Shown here: piece by piece, positions 44,287 through 52,378 of the stretch | How positions within the stretch are numbered: the stretch's first letter is position 1 | Layout of the letters: each line of letters opens with the position of its first letter | DNA from: Thermoguttaceae bacterium | GTDB taxonomy: Bacteria > Planctomycetota > Planctomycetia > Pirellulales > Thermoguttaceae | Assembly (NCBI GenBank): GCA_017939795.1 | Contig: JAGBAA010000092.1 | Coordinates: forward strand, 1-64,000 | Direction: 5' to 3' | DNA length: 64,000 nt | Position numbers and translations under genes: made by a program | Notes under the pieces: model-generated | The model's database searches: none | What the model was told of the DNA's origin: nothing | The model's input: the letters and a program-made list of their open reading frames with translations, nothing else

Positions 44287-44367
44287 TTAGCTGTTAGCTG
44301 TTAGCTGTTAGCCGTTAGCTGTTAGCTGTTAGCTGTTAGCTGTTAGCCGTTAGCTGTTGGCTGTTAG
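44287..44367. repeat. Heptanucleotide array 2
   Basis: About 11.5 uninterrupted 7-bp units TTAGCTG with TTAGCCG and TTGGCTG variants, followed by TTTAAAA as in array 1. It lies about 200 bases upstream of the SGNH gene start. Confidence 0.95.
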
Positions 44368-44802
44368 TTTAAAAAACGAAAAGATAAAATACAAAAAATA
44401 GGAAATGTTTCCCGGAAATTAGTTTTTTAAACTTTAAACCGATTTGAGCGGGAAAAACGGTTGAAATCAATACTCCGTCGAAACATTCGACACTACCGTC
44501 AAAGTTTAAAATAGAGGAATTGGAAAATTGCACAAAACCGGACAATTTGCTATAAAACGGCCCAAACGAAAACCGATGAATTGTGTAGTTCATGGAGATC
44601 GTATTCCCAACGGACAGATCTTCATGGGCCGGTCAAATGATCCAGTAAATTAAATTTTCATACATTCCGGTATGGATTTGTTTGGGATTCCAAATACAGT
44701 GAGCATCCCGCGCGGCTCTTTCCGAGTTCGTGGACGGATCTCATTGATGCAGGGACACGCAAGGCATCCGGAGATAAAATTTTTGAGAAGAGGGAAGTTC
44801 CC
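44368..44802. other. Intergenic region, no gene recognised
   Basis: AT-rich gap before the repeat-rich secreted protein. A 74-codon minus-strand open frame (44369-44593) is Phe/Ser-rich, lacks a ribosome site and is probably not a gene. The promoter of the gene at 44803 must be here but no convincing hexamer pair was seen. Confidence 0.5.
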
Positions 44803-45795
44803 ATGAGAAAGAATTTCAGTATTTTCTCCGGCGCTGCCGTTCTGCTCTGCAGCATGGTCATGGCGGCGAATGTGAGCGCGCAGGATGAGCTCTCGCTCGA
44901 TGATTTCAGCGGTCTTGGGATCGCAGTCGAGCAGGATGCGGAAAACGAAACGGTGAACACGGATCTTGACGATGTTCTGGATCTGCCGCTGCCCGACGAT
45001 TTCACGAACAGCGATGAAGAGCCGATCACGGACGTCATTCCGGAAACGCCGGTCAAGAAGGCAAAGGCAAAGGCAAAAGCTGCGAAAACCGCCAAAACCA
45101 AGGCAAGATCCAAAGAAAAAGTCATCGAGATCGCTCAGAATACCGATCCGGAACCCCAGCCTCTGACCGAAGCTGCGGCTGCTGTTGAAGAAGCGGCTCC
45201 GATCGCCATTGAAGAAGCTGCGGCTGCCGTCGAAGAAGCGGCTCCGATCGCTGTTGAAGAAGCGGCACCGGCCGTCGAAGAAGCGGCTCCGATCGCTGTT
45301 GAAGAAGCGGCTCCGATCGCTGTTGAAGAAGCGGCTCCGATCGCCATTGAAGAAGCAGCACCGGCTGCCGAAGAAACTCCGGCCGCGACGGTCCTTCCGG
45401 ATCCCAAACCGGCCGCACCGGCTTCGATCATCCAAAACACACAGCCGGTCCAGGTTCCTGCGATCCAGCAGAACGCGGCTCCGATGCCGGCTCAGGATCC
45501 CGGTTTCGTTCCGGGAAGCTACGAAGCGGCTCCGCAGGGAATGGTTCCCGGTACGGTGAACGGCAATTGCCGCAGCTGCAACGGCGGCGCGGTTCACGGT
45601 GGATACTGGGTCCCGAATCCGGGTCCGGGCCGCAAGGCGATCTACTATGGCGTCCAGCCCAATGGTGTCCATGCTTACCCGCGCCGTGAGTGCCCGGGCT
45701 GCTGCCGCGACTGTGGCCCGATGCCGTATCCGTACTACACCCTGCGCGGTCCCCGTGATTTCGACGATCCGAATCCGCGTCCGATCGGTCCGTGA
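44803..45795 (+). CDS. Secreted protein with EEAAPIA repeats and Cys-rich planctomycete-type C-terminus
   Basis: 330 aa. AGAGGGAAG lies seven bases before the ATG. Signal peptide MRKNFSIFSGAAVLLCSMV... ends near NVSAQ. An acidic region is followed by a Lys/Ala stretch and by 8-9 copies of an (A/V)EEAAPIA-type unit at about 125-190, encoded by a 24-bp DNA repeat. A Pro/Ala linker leads to a ~75-residue C-terminal module with CRSCNGG, CPGCCRDCG and the ending YPYYTLRGPRDFDDPNPRPIGP (shortened). I recall this Cys-cluster/YYTxRGPRDF ending from small secreted planctomycete proteins of unknown role. Multiple Cys suggest cross-linking or metal binding in the envelope. Two hairpin terminators follow. 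Confidence 0.88.
   Translation: MRKNFSIFSGAAVLLCSMVMAANVSAQDELSLDDFSGLGIAVEQDAENETVNTDLDDVLDLPLPDDFTNSDEEPITDVIPETPVKKAKAKAKAAKTAKTKARSKEKVIEIAQNTDPEPQPLTEAAAAVEEAAPIAIEEAAAAVEEAAPIAVEEAAPAVEEAAPIAVEEAAPIAVEEAAPIAIEEAAPAAEETPAATVLPDPKPAAPASIIQNTQPVQVPAIQQNAAPMPAQDPGFVPGSYEAAPQGMVPGTVNGNCRSCNGGAVHGGYWVPNPGPGRKAIYYGVQPNGVHAYPRRECPGCCRDCGPMPYPYYTLRGPRDFDDPNPRPIGP
45175..45368 (+). repeat. 24-bp coding tandem repeat
   Basis: Within the secreted-protein gene. The unit GTTGAAGAAGCGGCTCC plus GATCGCT encodes V/I-EEAAPIA, about eight copies, some with a 12-base insertion. In-frame copy-number change would alter protein length without frameshift. Confidence 0.85.
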
Positions 45796-45836
45796 GTTTC
45801 ACGCACTCCGTAAAGGATCATTGAACTGACCGATCG

Positions 45837-45930
45837 AAAGAAGCGGGATCCCAAAACATCCCCGCTTCTTTCCCCGCAGTCGTTCATCAACACACGAGCG
45901 TTCCGGATCCCATTCGGAACGTTCTTTTTT
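45837..45930 (+). terminator. Two consecutive intrinsic-terminator hairpins
   Basis: First stem AAAGAAGCGGG/CCCGCTTCTTT (45837-45871). Second stem GAGCGTTCCG/CGGAACGTTC (45896-45924) followed by TTTTTT. Both lie downstream of the repeat-rich secreted protein and upstream of the HExxH gene. Confidence 0.85.
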
Positions 45931-45980
45931 CAGATCATCTTTAGCTTCCAGCTTTTCAAACAAAATCAGCAGGCAATCGG

Positions 45981-46571
45981 ATGGCAAAACCGGCACAGGG
46001 ACTTGATTTTACCGAAAAAATGCGCAGGATCTGCGAAAGCATGACCTCCAGAGTCGCGGCACTCCAGCACATTCGGATGGACCGGGTCGCGGTCGGATTC
46101 ACGCAGACGCGCTCGGCGAGTCAGTATGGATGCTATGCGACGCTGACGCCGCTGCGTTTCGAAAATGGTTCCCTCACGACTCAGCGAAACGGACGGCTCT
46201 ACACGGTTCAGCGCGTTCTGGATCCGCAGGGGATGGAGTATCTCTATATTCTCCGATTTTATGTTCCGCGGTTCCTTAATTCGGATTTTCGGTACAAACT
46301 CACCACGACGGTACACGAACTTCTGCACATCAGCGAGAAATTTGACGGCGACATTCGGCGTTTTGAAGGACGATGCTATGCGCACTCCTCCTCCCAGAAA
46401 GACTACGACGCTTACGCAGAACAGCTCGCCTCGTTCTGGCTGGCGACCAACCCGCCTGAGGAACTCTATTCCTTTCTCCATCTGAATTTTGAAGAACTTC
46501 AGCAAAAGTACGGCAATCTCTACGGAAAGCAGTATGCCGCTCCGAAATTGATCCGCGTCCGAAAAGAATAG
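45981..46571 (+). CDS. Putative zinc metallopeptidase-like protein (HExxH)
   Basis: 196 aa, no signal peptide or membrane helix, so cytoplasmic. HELLH at 112-116 is a metal-binding HExxH motif placed in a helix after a hydrophobic strand (LYILRFYVPRFL). Downstream E/D-rich helices (DIRRFEGRCYAH, DYDAYAEQLASFWLA) could give the third ligand. The arrangement resembles small uncharacterised putative metallopeptidases, but I cannot assign a named family. The start at 45981 has only a weak ribosome site. It has no obvious partner; the MarR gene begins 300 bases downstream with its own promoter. Confidence 0.8.
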   Translation: MAKPAQGLDFTEKMRRICESMTSRVAALQHIRMDRVAVGFTQTRSASQYGCYATLTPLRFENGSLTTQRNGRLYTVQRVLDPQGMEYLYILRFYVPRFLNSDFRYKLTTTVHELLHISEKFDGDIRRFEGRCYAHSSSQKDYDAYAEQLASFWLATNPPEELYSFLHLNFEELQQKYGNLYGKQYAAPKLIRVRKE

Positions 46572-46786
46572 TCCCTCATTCTTACCAAAAAGCAAATCTT
46601 TTTTATCCAAAACTATTTTCTGAAAAAATCACAAAAAAACGTCTTTTCCTCACAAAAAAACGGAAATGGATCCCAATAGATCCCAGTCTCAGACACAATA
46701 ATTTCACGACCACGCCTTTTTTCAGTAAAAAAAGACGTGAATTTCTAAATTTTCTGAAAAATTCTTAAAAAAACATCATATACCTC

Positions 46787-46814
46787 TTGAAAAATTTCCT
46801 GAAAGTGGTATTAT
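46787..46814 (+). promoter_or_regulatory. Promoter of the MarR-family gene
   Basis: TTGAAA, 16-nt spacer, TATTAT, about 60 bases before the ATG at 46875. The rest of the 303-base gap from 46572 is very AT-rich with no gene. Confidence 0.6.
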
Positions 46815-46874
46815 TATAAAAAGTTAATGATTATTTCACTGATTCAGAAGCATCGATCAAATTTGGAGGTCCCC

Positions 46875-47387
46875 ATGAGTGTTTTCCGGCTCGAACAGGA
46901 CGTTTTCATCAAGTTTTTTGGAATTGCAGACAAATTGCGCGACAATGTTCTGCACACGACCACGACCAGAAAAAACGTGGCCCTGATGGAATCCCTTACC
47001 GTGCGTCAGCAAAAAGCGATCATGGCGCTTCTTCTGTTGACTGAAAACAATCCGGAAGGGATCAATCTGAAAAAACTGGCCGAACGTCTGAACATGACAG
47101 TTCCCGCGACCTCCATTCTGGTGGAATCGATGGTGCAGAACAAAATTTTCTGCCGTGAACCGAGTAAAGAAGACCGCCGTGCCGTCAAGATCCGTCTCTC
47201 GGATTTCGGAATGTCGCTCATTAAAGCGTTCCGCATTCAGATGGACGCCTATATTTCCGAGCTGTACAAAGACATCTCGGACGAAGAAAAAGAGGTCTTC
47301 AGCAAAGTCATCAATCATTTCTACGCCAACATTTTTCACGAAGAAATGAGCATTAAAAAAAAGAATGAGAAGAAAAAGGACGCGTAA
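46875..47387 (+). CDS. MarR-family transcriptional regulator
   Basis: 170 aa from the ATG at 46875, chosen because GGAGG lies about seven bases upstream. The winged-helix domain is clear: LTVRQQKAIMALLLLTE, GINLKKLAERLNMTVPATSILVESMVQN as helix-turn-helix, and the wing REPSKEDRRAVKIRLSDFG with the conserved DxRxxxIxL pattern. N- and C-terminal helices make the dimer interface. The C-terminus ends in a Lys-rich tail (KKKNEKKKDA). MarR proteins bind inverted repeats and release DNA on binding small molecules or oxidants. No target operator or divergent partner is apparent. A strong terminator follows. Confidence 0.95.
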   Translation: MSVFRLEQDVFIKFFGIADKLRDNVLHTTTTRKNVALMESLTVRQQKAIMALLLLTENNPEGINLKKLAERLNMTVPATSILVESMVQNKIFCREPSKEDRRAVKIRLSDFGMSLIKAFRIQMDAYISELYKDISDEEKEVFSKVINHFYANIFHEEMSIKKKNEKKKDA

Positions 47388-47419
47388 AACGCCGTACAGA
47401 TCCATCTTTTCGCAAACAC

Positions 47420-47452
47420 GGGGCACGTTTCCAAAAGCGTGCCCCATTTTTT
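47420..47452 (+). terminator. Intrinsic terminator of the MarR gene
   Basis: GGGGCACG (47420-47427) and CGTGCCCC (47438-47445) form an 8-bp stem with a 10-nt loop, followed by ATTTTTT. It may also slow transcripts from the convergent M48 gene. Confidence 0.9.
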
Positions 47453-47490
47453 CAAAACAGAAGCCCCCCAAACCGCAGCAGGACCGGAAA

Positions 47491-49050
47491 TCAGTGTTTT
47501 CTGCGTTTAAGACTCCGACATCTGCCAGCCAGCGTCATGGCAGACCGCAATTCCATTTTCTGCCTGAGTCCCGTTCCGAAGCACATTCTCTTTCTCTGAC
47601 GCTGACCTGCCAGGAATGCCATCCCAGAAACAGTCCGTACTCCCGAACATGAAGCTCCACGCATCCCAAACCTCGATCCCGTTCTGGAAGACGCAGCCAA
47701 ATCGGACCGCAGTTTTCGTTTTCCCCTGAAACCACCCCCCTGCCCGGGACGCAGTTCCGTTCTGGAAAACAGACACGTTCTGGGCCACAGTCCCGTTCCG
47801 GAACGCAGTTTTGATTTTTGGCACAAACTTCGAGTGACTCCGATCCCCAGCATCTTCTGCCGACACTCCGGCCCAGAACGTTTTCCAGAGTCTGGCACGC
47901 CAAGCGCCTTGATCCGCTCTCCGATGGCGGGATGCGAGTGCAGCCAGAAGACTTCCCAGGCGGAAGGAAACGGATCCGCTTTGTTCTGGATCGCCAGCTT
48001 CACGAACGCACGGCGCAATGCATCGGGACCACAGAGGGTGAGAGCATGGGCGTCCGCCTGCCGCTCATGACGGCGGCTCACGGCATTCTGAAACGGCTCG
48101 AGGACCGCCATGATGATACTGATCGCGAACATGAAAAAGAGGATCGACCAGACCGGCAGTTCTGCGTAATTCAGTTCCGCCGTCAGCGACCCGCCAAACC
48201 AGAATCGGAGTCCCAGGTCCGCAAGCCAGTAGATCCCGAAGCTCGCCAAAAGCATTCCGAGCATTCCCTTGAGCATATGCCGGCAGACATGGTGTCCCAA
48301 CTCATGGGCAAAAACGGCCGCAATCTCGTCCTTTTGGAAATTCTTCAGCAGCGTATCTCCAAGCAGTACTCTCCGCGTCCGCCCAAATCCGGCGATCATG
48401 GCATTCGCTTTAGTCGTTTCGATGGAAAGATCGAGACGGTAGATCCCCGAAAGTTTCAAAGAGGCCGCGCCTGCGAGTTTCTGAAAACTCGCCATGAGTG
48501 CAGGATCCTCCAGACGCTCGACCCGGTAAAAAAGCGGCAGGACCACCACCGGGAAAAGTGTGCCGAGCACGATGGAAAAGAAAAAGAAAACACCCGAAGC
48601 GACCGCCCACCACCAAGGTCCCGTGACGCGGATGATCCAGAAAAGACCGAGCATCAGGCAGAAATTCAGCGGCAGAACGAGTGCCATTTGCAGAAGCCAT
48701 CGCCGCAGCCAGTGAAATGCCGTGAGGTTGCTCAGACCAAAACGCTGTTCGACGACCCAGCCGCTGAAAAACGAAAACGGCAGCGAAACACTGACGTGAA
48801 TGAGAGAAACACACACCATCAGGGCCGTGAACTGCCGGACCCATGAATCGCCAACGATCGCAAAACCGGCCAGATATTCCGTCAGCGGTTTCCCAAAAAA
48901 GAAAGCGAGGAGAGCGAACAGGACAAGATCCACCGCCATATCCAGAAGAGAGCACCGAAGCTGGATCCGATGGTACACCCGGTTCTCAGCAAGCTGTTCC
49001 GGTGCCATGATCTCTGCACAAAGCTCTTCCCTGTTCTGAAATTTCGTCAT
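47491..49050 (-). CDS. M48-family (Ste24/CAAX prenyl protease-like) membrane metallopeptidase with odd C-terminal extension
   Basis: 519 aa from the ATG at 49050, preceded by GGGGGAAG; the open frame extends 27 codons further. Several membrane helices in the first 180 residues match the Ste24 layout (SLPFSFFSGWVVEQRFGLSN). KANAMIAGFGRTRRVLLGDTLL, the zinc site AVFAHELGHHVCRH and the third-ligand region RHERQADAHAL are intact, and the family domain ends near HPAIGERIKALGVP. The remaining ~120 residues are Arg/Gly/Ser/Cys-rich and derive from degenerate DNA repeats (TTCCGTTCTGGAA-like) open in all three frames. They do not resemble any Ste24 tail, so the stop may have been lost by repeat insertion. 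The enzyme should cleave membrane or prenylated-like substrates. Own promoter at 49130-49158. Confidence 0.93.
   Translation of the reverse strand: MTKFQNREELCAEIMAPEQLAENRVYHRIQLRCSLLDMAVDLVLFALLAFFFGKPLTEYLAGFAIVGDSWVRQFTALMVCVSLIHVSVSLPFSFFSGWVVEQRFGLSNLTAFHWLRRWLLQMALVLPLNFCLMLGLFWIIRVTGPWWWAVASGVFFFFSIVLGTLFPVVVLPLFYRVERLEDPALMASFQKLAGAASLKLSGIYRLDLSIETTKANAMIAGFGRTRRVLLGDTLLKNFQKDEIAAVFAHELGHHVCRHMLKGMLGMLLASFGIYWLADLGLRFWFGGSLTAELNYAELPVWSILFFMFAISIIMAVLEPFQNAVSRRHERQADAHALTLCGPDALRRAFVKLAIQNKADPFPSAWEVFWLHSHPAIGERIKALGVPDSGKRSGPECRQKMLGIGVTRSLCQKSKLRSGTGLWPRTCLFSRTELRPGQGGGFRGKRKLRSDLAASSRTGSRFGMRGASCSGVRTVSGMAFLAGQRQRKRMCFGTGLRQKMELRSAMTLAGRCRSLKRRKH
47555..47815. repeat. Degenerate ~20-25-bp repeats in the 3' end of the M48 gene
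   Basis: Variants of CAGTTCCGTTCTGGAAAAC, GATCCCGTTCTGGAAGACG and CAGTCCCGTTCCGGAACGC recur irregularly on the plus strand. The core TTCCGGAA/TTCTGGAA is nearly palindromic. All three minus-strand frames stay open across the block, typical of stop-free repeat expansion. Confidence 0.6.
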
Positions 49051-49129
49051 TCTTCCCCCAAACGAACGGGCGGATGCCCTCTTCAGCGTGACTGCGGATC
49101 GCGGACAGTCCCATTCCGCGAATAAGAAC

Positions 49130-49158
49130 ATTTTAGCAGACTCTCGCCAAATCGTAAA
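49130..49158 (-). promoter_or_regulatory. Promoter of the M48 protease gene
   Basis: On the minus strand TTTACG, 17-nt spacer, TAAAAT, about 80 bases before the start at 49050. Confidence 0.55.
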
Positions 49159-49181
49159 GGGGGGGGGAGGAAAAAATTTTT

Positions 49182-50045
49182 TCAGACGCCCTCCTTTGCC
49201 TCTTTTCCGAATTCCAGTGCCGTGAATTGCAGAAGCACGGAATCCCCAAACGGAACTCGCTGCCGTTTCTTCACGGAAACCGAAAATCCATGAGGAAGCA
49301 CCTGAGTCACCTCAAGCTGGGCATCCCCCTCCACGACAAAACACTCGATCGACGGAATACACGTCAGCGGAGGACAAAATCCCGCAAAAAGCGAGATCTT
49401 CGTCTGGTTCGGCGCAAATTCTCCGCGAAGAAATCCGGTGATCTGCTCGCCATGCTCCTGGGTCGTACTTCGCTCCGCCTGCTGCGTCACCCCGGGCGGA
49501 AGGATCCCGTCCAGCTCTTCGTCCAGCTCTTCGTCCAGCTCTTCGTCAGGTGCGGAAAATGCGTCCGATGCCGTGCTCTGGCAAACGCCGTCCTCTTCGG
49601 CCTCCCCAATACCGGCTTCCCGAGTACGCGATTCCGTCAGCCACGCGGTCCCCAAAACGACGGCAAGCGAAAGCCCAAGCGAGACGGTCTTAGCTCCCAG
49701 TGACGTTCCCGGTGTCCAAAGGGAGGTCTGCGTCAGGAGAAAAACCAGCACGGAAAATGCGATCGGCAGAAAACGCCGTTTTTCCCCGCACACTTCGACG
49801 GACCGCGAACAACAAACAATCCAGCACGCAGCCAATACGAGAAGAAAACCTCCGAAAACGAAAGAAAAAACTCCGATGCCCCAAACCGGAAAAGGCAGGA
49901 TCAACGCACCCGAGATCCTCCGAAAGATCAAAAAAATCCCCAAGGACCAAAAGACGCCAAACCCCAAACCAGGCCAGATCCACCCCGGATCCACCCTATT
50001 TGCGGTTTTTGAGAAAAAATTTTCAAAATTTTTTTCTTGCGTCAT
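49182..50045 (-). CDS. Integral membrane protein of unknown function
   Basis: 287 aa. Four hydrophobic helices lie in the first ~140 residues: GLGFGVFWSLGIFLIF, LPFPVWGIGVFSFVFGGFLLVLAAC (quoted in part), RFLPIAFSVLVFLLTQ and LGLSLAVVLGTAWL. A soluble C-terminal half follows. It contains DEELDEELDEELDG, from a 12-bp DNA repeat at about 49513-49550, then a predicted beta-rich domain with Cys/Pro (FCPPLTCIPSIECFVVEG). No family was recognised. The ribosome site is weak. It lies between the M48 gene and the lptE/bamD/recO group on the same strand, so an envelope role is plausible but unproven. Confidence 0.82.
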   Translation of the reverse strand: MTQEKNFENFFSKTANRVDPGWIWPGLGFGVFWSLGIFLIFRRISGALILPFPVWGIGVFSFVFGGFLLVLAACWIVCCSRSVEVCGEKRRFLPIAFSVLVFLLTQTSLWTPGTSLGAKTVSLGLSLAVVLGTAWLTESRTREAGIGEAEEDGVCQSTASDAFSAPDEELDEELDEELDGILPPGVTQQAERSTTQEHGEQITGFLRGEFAPNQTKISLFAGFCPPLTCIPSIECFVVEGDAQLEVTQVLPHGFSVSVKKRQRVPFGDSVLLQFTALEFGKEAKEGV

Positions 50046-50288
50046 CCTGACCGTCCGAAATTCAAAAAAGTGCGTCTTGCATAAAGTATATGTCTGATTT
50101 TAGTCAAAATCTGCAAAAAGTGAAGAGCCCCCCCGAGCGATTTTCGCAAAAAAATAAAAAAAAGTTCCGCCCCCTCCCTCTTGAAAAATTTTCAAAATGC
50201 TTCATACTATGGGCGCAAGGACGCGAGAAACAGCAGGGAAGCTGATTTTTTTCTCACTATCAGGAAAGATTCCTGAAAAAAAAGCATG

Positions 50289-50331
50289 AAAAGGGCGTTT
50301 TCAAAGTTTCGACTCTGAAAACGCCCTTCTT
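50289..50331 (-). terminator. Intrinsic terminator of the recO-bamD-lptE group
   Basis: On the minus strand AAGGGCGTTTTCA and TGAAAACGCCCTT form a 13-bp stem with a ~12-nt loop, followed by TTC and, a little further, TTTTTTT. It begins about 20 bases past the lptE stop. The rest of the 307-base gap up to the membrane-protein start is poly-A/C-rich with no gene. Confidence 0.85.
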
Positions 50332-50352
50332 CATTCCGCGTTCTTCGCTCCA

Positions 50353-50883
50353 TCACCATGGATTTTCCATCATCCCGACGATACTTTGCGCCAGATTCTG
50401 GATCACCGTCTGCGATGCCGTCGCGTTTGACTGTCCGACTTCCGTCACGAGAGGAGCACTCGAAGAAATGGCCAGCGCGTCCTGACGCAAATCGATATTC
50501 TGGGCTTTACGTTCTTCCATCGTCTTTCGGTCGATCCACTGCACGTTCACCGTCATGTTGAAAAGCAGTTCGCGCGGATCGAGCCAGTCGTTCTGAAACG
50601 TCACGTTTTTGTTCTCATCGGTGATGGTGACCTTCAGAAGCATATCCGCCCGGGATTCCGGAACCACCTTGTACGGCGTCCGCGTTTCGATCTCCCGCAC
50701 CAGTGCCTCCGTCAAACGCTCTCCGTAACCGTGCCGCCAGGTCTCATTCGCAACGATGGAAACACCGACCGTCCGAACATCCGTCGGAAAAAGTCCCTTA
50801 TTTCCCAGATTGTACGCCCGGCATCCGCACAAAGCGGAAAGCATGCAGCAGAATGCCGTCAGGATCAGAAATCGCCACCGCAT
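50353..50883 (-). CDS. LptE-like outer-membrane lipoprotein
   Basis: 176 aa. The lipoprotein signal (MRWRFLILTAFCCMLSALCGC) has a lipobox LCGC with lipidation at C21. The mature part starts RAYNLGNKGLFPTDVRTVGVSIVANETWRHGYGERLTEAL (quoted in part), the LptE pattern of a conserved tyrosine start, a V-x-I/V-x-x-F/N strand and L-x-x-A-L helix. Next come TPYKVVPES and ADMLLKVTI. LptE is the plug lipoprotein of the LptD LPS translocon in the outer membrane. Its start lies nine bases after the BamD-like stop, so the two are co-transcribed. Assignment to the LptE family is good; direct LPS function in planctomycetes is inferred. Confidence 0.88.
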   Translation of the reverse strand: MRWRFLILTAFCCMLSALCGCRAYNLGNKGLFPTDVRTVGVSIVANETWRHGYGERLTEALVREIETRTPYKVVPESRADMLLKVTITDENKNVTFQNDWLDPRELLFNMTVNVQWIDRKTMEERKAQNIDLRQDALAISSSAPLVTEVGQSNATASQTVIQNLAQSIVGMMENPW

Positions 50884-50892
50884 CGTCTCACC

Positions 50893-52122
50893 CTAATCTT
50901 CCGGGAAAATCTTTTTCAGCCACGCAAAATGGTCCGGCGGATCCTGAAGATCGCGGATCTCCTCAAAACGTTCCCGCGCACGCACCGCGCTCTTCGTCTG
51001 CGGATAGTCCTGCATGACCAGCTGAAAGTACATTCGGGCCGAACTATAGTACCGTTTCGTCACGTAAAATTCCGCAATGTGCAGATCCCGTTCCGCATAC
51101 GCTTCCGTGATTTTGTTCTTCGTTTCGATGAGAGCCGAACGGCGATCCTTCAGCTGTGAGCCGAACTGCGTCAAAAGCCGATCTGTAAGCACTTCCGCAT
51201 CCTTCAAAGCCGTGCCGTCGTACTCCGGTCCCTGGTACATCAGGAGTTTCGAAGAAAGGTTCAGCTCGCACGCCGGAAGAAGATGCTTCGACTGCGGATA
51301 GTTCTTGATCAGGTCATCGTAGAAATTCGCAGCGTCAAAATACTCGCCGCGAATGTAGTTCGCATTCCCCGCCGCCATCGTCGCATGCTCCGCCCACAAA
51401 CCGTTCGGATCGTGCATCGTGATGGTCCGGTACGCCTTGATCGAGTTTCCAAACGTCCCGAAGACCGGGCGCGTTTTGTCTGAAAAGTTCGCAGCCAGCG
51501 GATGGTAGTCGTAGATCTGGTCCAGCTTCTCCCAATACTGCGCGATCGCAAAGAGACGCGGAGAAACACGGTCCATGTAGCGCGTGGAATCAAACCGCTT
51601 CAGCAATTTCTCGTACGCACGCTGCGCCTTCGCATACCGATTCGCAAAAAAGAGCGACTCCGCCCGCAAAAACAGCGCATCCTCTTCCAGCGGAGTTTCC
51701 GGCCAGCGGAATCCCGCCCAGCCCAGTTTGTCAGCTGCATCCTCATACTCCCCCTGCTCGAAAAGCTGAACGCCCTGCTCAAAAAGCGCAAGCGCGATCT
51801 CTTCATTCGGTTCCAGACGCACCAGCTTCAGGCACGCCAGTTTCAGACGCTTCGAGAATTTCTCTGCCGTCATCGCCGAAAGGGACTGATCCTCTTCCTC
51901 GAAATACTGCGCGGCCTCCTCGACCTCCGTCATGTTCACCTGAGGATCCGGCTCTTCTTTCAGCTGACGTTCAACTTCACTCAGATCGACATGCCCCTGC
52001 CCCATCGGCTTCACCGATGAATTTTTCATGGACGCACACCCGCCGACAGTCAGCACGAAAGCAAGGACTGCCGCGAAATGTACTCCATATACGAGGAAGC
52101 TATGGAAAACAGGTCGTTTCAT
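50893..52122 (-). CDS. BamD-like outer-membrane lipoprotein with TPR repeats
   Basis: 409 aa from the ATG at 52122; TTG/ATG codons at 52155 and 52143 are alternatives, and no start has a strong ribosome site. The lipoprotein signal ends in TVGGCAS. TPR units follow: ALFEQGVQLFEQGEYEDAADKLG, ALFLRAESLFFANRYAKAQRAYEKLL, YIRGEYFDAANFYDDLIKNYP and FYVTKRYYSSARMYFQLVMQDYP (each quoted up to the limit). The spacing and YP..S..A motifs match BamD/YfiO, the TPR lipoprotein of the beta-barrel assembly machine. It is longer than BamD of Proteobacteria (~245 aa). Grouped with lptE downstream and recO upstream, it supports an outer-membrane assembly role. Confidence 0.88.
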   Translation of the reverse strand: MKRPVFHSFLVYGVHFAAVLAFVLTVGGCASMKNSSVKPMGQGHVDLSEVERQLKEEPDPQVNMTEVEEAAQYFEEEDQSLSAMTAEKFSKRLKLACLKLVRLEPNEEIALALFEQGVQLFEQGEYEDAADKLGWAGFRWPETPLEEDALFLRAESLFFANRYAKAQRAYEKLLKRFDSTRYMDRVSPRLFAIAQYWEKLDQIYDYHPLAANFSDKTRPVFGTFGNSIKAYRTITMHDPNGLWAEHATMAAGNANYIRGEYFDAANFYDDLIKNYPQSKHLLPACELNLSSKLLMYQGPEYDGTALKDAEVLTDRLLTQFGSQLKDRRSALIETKNKITEAYAERDLHIAEFYVTKRYYSSARMYFQLVMQDYPQTKSAVRARERFEEIRDLQDPPDHFAWLKKIFPED

Positions 52123-52378
52123 ATTCAAAAAACTTTCCGACATCTGCCGGGGCAACGTTTACTTCAGGATGGACCGCCTTACTTTGTTTCAAAACCAAAA
52201 CTATTCAGCAACCCACATACTGCATTTTGTTTTCAAACTGAAATTATTTCGCAGTCGATTTCTGTTTAATCTGACCGCGTTTTGTCCCGCCGAAACACTT
52301 TATCCCATCCCTTCATCCGAAACCGACAGCATTTTGCGGAATCTGCTTGCGAACTTCGGGATCCTTCCTGCCGGCCTC

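Noticed and set aside
44369-44593. 74-codon minus-strand ORF
   Set aside because: No ribosome site, Phe/Ser-rich, located in AT-rich spacer beside a heptamer array.
50205-50280. Possible cyclic-di-GMP (GEMM) riboswitch around GGCGCAAGGACGCGAGAAAC
   Set aside because: The conserved GGGACGCAAAGC core and receptor helix cannot be fitted, and no gene starts downstream on the plus strand.
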